From Spirochaetae bacterium HGW-Spirochaetae-7 (lineage in GTDB: Bacteria; Spirochaetota; Spirochaetia; Treponematales; UBA12059), in the NCBI GenBank assembly GCA_002839245.1, contig PGXR01000028.1, positions 1 through 17,457 on the forward strand: 17,457 nucleotides of DNA, in the 5' to 3' direction. Position numbers and translations under genes: made by a program. Below, piece by piece: positions 17,001-17,457 of the stretch. Under the pieces are notes generated by a model. The model was not told the DNA's origin, did not search any database, and saw only the letters and a list, made by a program, of their open reading frames with translations. Within the stretch, counting starts at the first letter, position 1. Each line of letters begins with the position of its first letter.

Positions 17001-17457
17001 CGGGCCATCGCCCAGGTCGGGAGCAGCAGGGTCGCTGCGCGGACCAGCGGAGGCGGTCCTCCAATCAGGACCATGATCACCAACCCGACCAGTCCTGCGG
17101 CCGCCAACCAGCGGCCGAGTCTAACCTCGTGGGCGATCAGCCGGTCGGCCGTCGGCGCCACTGTTATCATTGTCTCTCTCAGGTGCGCGGTGGCCTCCGC
17201 CGCCGACGCAAACGGCCGGACCTCTGCCAGGGGGGGGGTCGACCAGCGCCACTCCACCCCGTGCCAGCCGCGACTCAGCGCGGTGAGGGTGCGGCCGGGT
17301 GCTGGCAACCCGGCTCCGGCATCCAGCAGGATGGCGACCTGCGCCTCGCGCGTTGCCCCGACTTCCCTGATCACCAGCAAGCGGGCAAACGGGGTGGTCA
17401 CCAACGAGACCGGGGCCAAACCGGAGACCGGCTCGACCCGGCGAGCGCCGGCAACTG
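14018..17457 (-). CDS. NtrY-like transmembrane sensor histidine kinase, N-terminus beyond window
   Basis: The frame is open to the right edge, so the start is outside; an internal TTG at 17419 gives 1133 residues, used for numbering. Order: extracytoplasmic segment (1-100); about eight membrane segments (103-316); a large loop domain (about 317-518); membrane helices at 522-543 and 566-587; a second loop domain (588-715); a helix (717-741); HAMP (about 741-795); PAS (about 796-900, RTEAILSTVATGVIGVSADG); HisKA with H921 in RQVAHEIKNPLTPM; HATPase with N1035/N1039 in LLNLLDNARSA, DDGRGI (1061-1066) and GTGLGLAIVRRLVEGWGG. The HEIKNPLTPM box is typical of NtrY kinases. It autophosphorylates on H921 and should pass phosphate to a response regulator, not seen here. 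Only two lysines occur in 1133 residues. Signal sensed unknown. Confidence 0.9.
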   Translation of the reverse strand, partial: VAGARRVEPVSGLAPVSLVTTPFARLLVIREVGATREAQVAILLDAGAGLPAPGRTLTALSRGWHGVEWRWSTPPLAEVRPFASAAEATAHLRETMITVAPTADRLIAHEVRLGRWLAAAGLVGLVIMVLIGGPPPLVRAATLLLPTWAMARTLAAPSVTGGPLVFGILAGLSLLMFAVVLWRRPARRTPIGLGASVLLLASAPPMMFAVGRQLAPAIELSGVLGWFGWQAVLALGASAYLAIAAAPLRSGRDATATHKWGIIAAGCAILVGAAGVIAWTPAGWLWWLAPLWAVPVAALLPVTSEGARRVAITTMAGVLAALAAWGASLDQRQQLAQADLDRLGARFDQGAVLALEALGERISAERLTRLDRLYSAWRGSEVATLETPTMLAVWYRGDPVEYVALDQLAVNWADLERVVEVATASRRRISLPRGSGRHEVLVVPLAGDTIVTVTIGPRSRIIAPTRFGRLVDWRSPRDPAYLVRELPGITEPDTPEFRRSGRWIRADRLVESGAQPVVARAEIGISRNRPFAVRAAVTVLLDVLIVLTAWLICRGLIGGGGGAVMGVFRRSYRRTVAATLAAFFLVPAVLFTLWSLLRLQQDSARERGAEVTRVLRNAVVRGELAQVTQADPDRAALELLADGVGADLAIYRRGRLVAASTPLLAELGLLAPVIDPALARTESNEASTNVAGLPGVNLRLGVEQTAALGTVLAAVLPGAEAQLQREQVDIALLLLLASLGGGIAAVVVAGLVARALGQPIEALARTALAIGHREPLPDLGDPPAEFEPVFGAIAQMEGDLRESEAELEAGRSRTEAILSTVATGVIGVSADGTVMHVNPRAEALLGIAVAREQPLIAQLPAGWEAVGEGVHRLLGPHTRDAESRELEIGELRVAVTVAPLGDGGLVIAVTDITEASRAARILAWGEMARQVAHEIKNPLTPMRLGLQHLQRLRADGRPEFAEQVDQTASRLLVEIDRLDRIARAFARYGGPTTGDDGPLEPVNLETAVREVVELYALAAGEPRVELVGQSATPCAVRREELIQVLLNLLDNARSADAESVRLVLAPLQLQVRDDGRGISAEQVGRIFEPTFSTTTSGTGLGLAIVRRLVEGWGGTITVASEPGEGTTFTITFVPATAPTPDTLPA

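Overview
The window reads as two pieces of DNA of different origin. Positions 1 to about 13,650 look like a high-GC spirochaete. The main evidence is two adjacent paralogs of the spirochaete-specific periplasmic flagellar sheath protein FlaA, next to a class II fructose-bisphosphate aldolase; as I recall, Treponema pallidum has the same neighbours. A TRAP permease with fused Q and M subunits fits the same group. From about 13,650 to the end the proteins change character. There is the front of a small exported Gly/Ala-rich protein and a very long, almost lysine-free NtrY-type sensor kinase. These look like a different phylum, perhaps Gemmatimonadota (a judgement from protein style, not a search). 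The two pieces meet inside one open reading frame, so a metagenomic assembly chimera is the simplest reading, with recent transfer as the alternative.

Layout, left to right. 1-1104 (-) is a DUF342/FapA-like protein running off the left edge. 1197-1691 (+) is the ArgR arginine repressor, transcribed divergently from it. 1699-1911 (-) is a 70-residue DUF3783 protein. 2006-4609 (+) is the ClpB disaggregase, overlapping a TatD-family hydrolase (4602-5378, +). 5382-5894 (-) is an exported DOMON-domain protein. It is separated by a clear Rho-independent terminator from the flaA pair (5968-6705 and 6715-7503, -), which is driven by a perfect TTGACA-17-TATAAT promoter. 7658-8503 (-) is an unrecognised lipoprotein with an apparently leaderless GTG start. 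8638-9636 (+) is fba, followed by an exported beta-barrel-like protein (9655-10752, +). 10768-11235 (-) is RNase HI, coupled behind a fused TRAP permease (11251-13149, -). 13151-13945 (-) is the chimeric frame whose C-terminal part is a TRAP solute-binding protein. 14018 to the right edge (-) is the sensor kinase.

Most of the spirochaete part is housekeeping: proteostasis (ClpB), nuclease functions (TatD, RNase HI), glycolysis (Fba), arginine control (ArgR), motility structure (FlaA) and solute uptake (TRAP). I see no CRISPR array, tRNA, rRNA, insertion sequence, phage gene or defence system, and nothing I can defend as a new biological system. The points most worth checking are the junction near 13,650, two candidate leaderless genes, the DOMON protein with a possible Met/His haem pair, the altered ArgR ligand motif, and the two-sensor architecture of the kinase. 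Gene density is high and no gap exceeds 160 bases.
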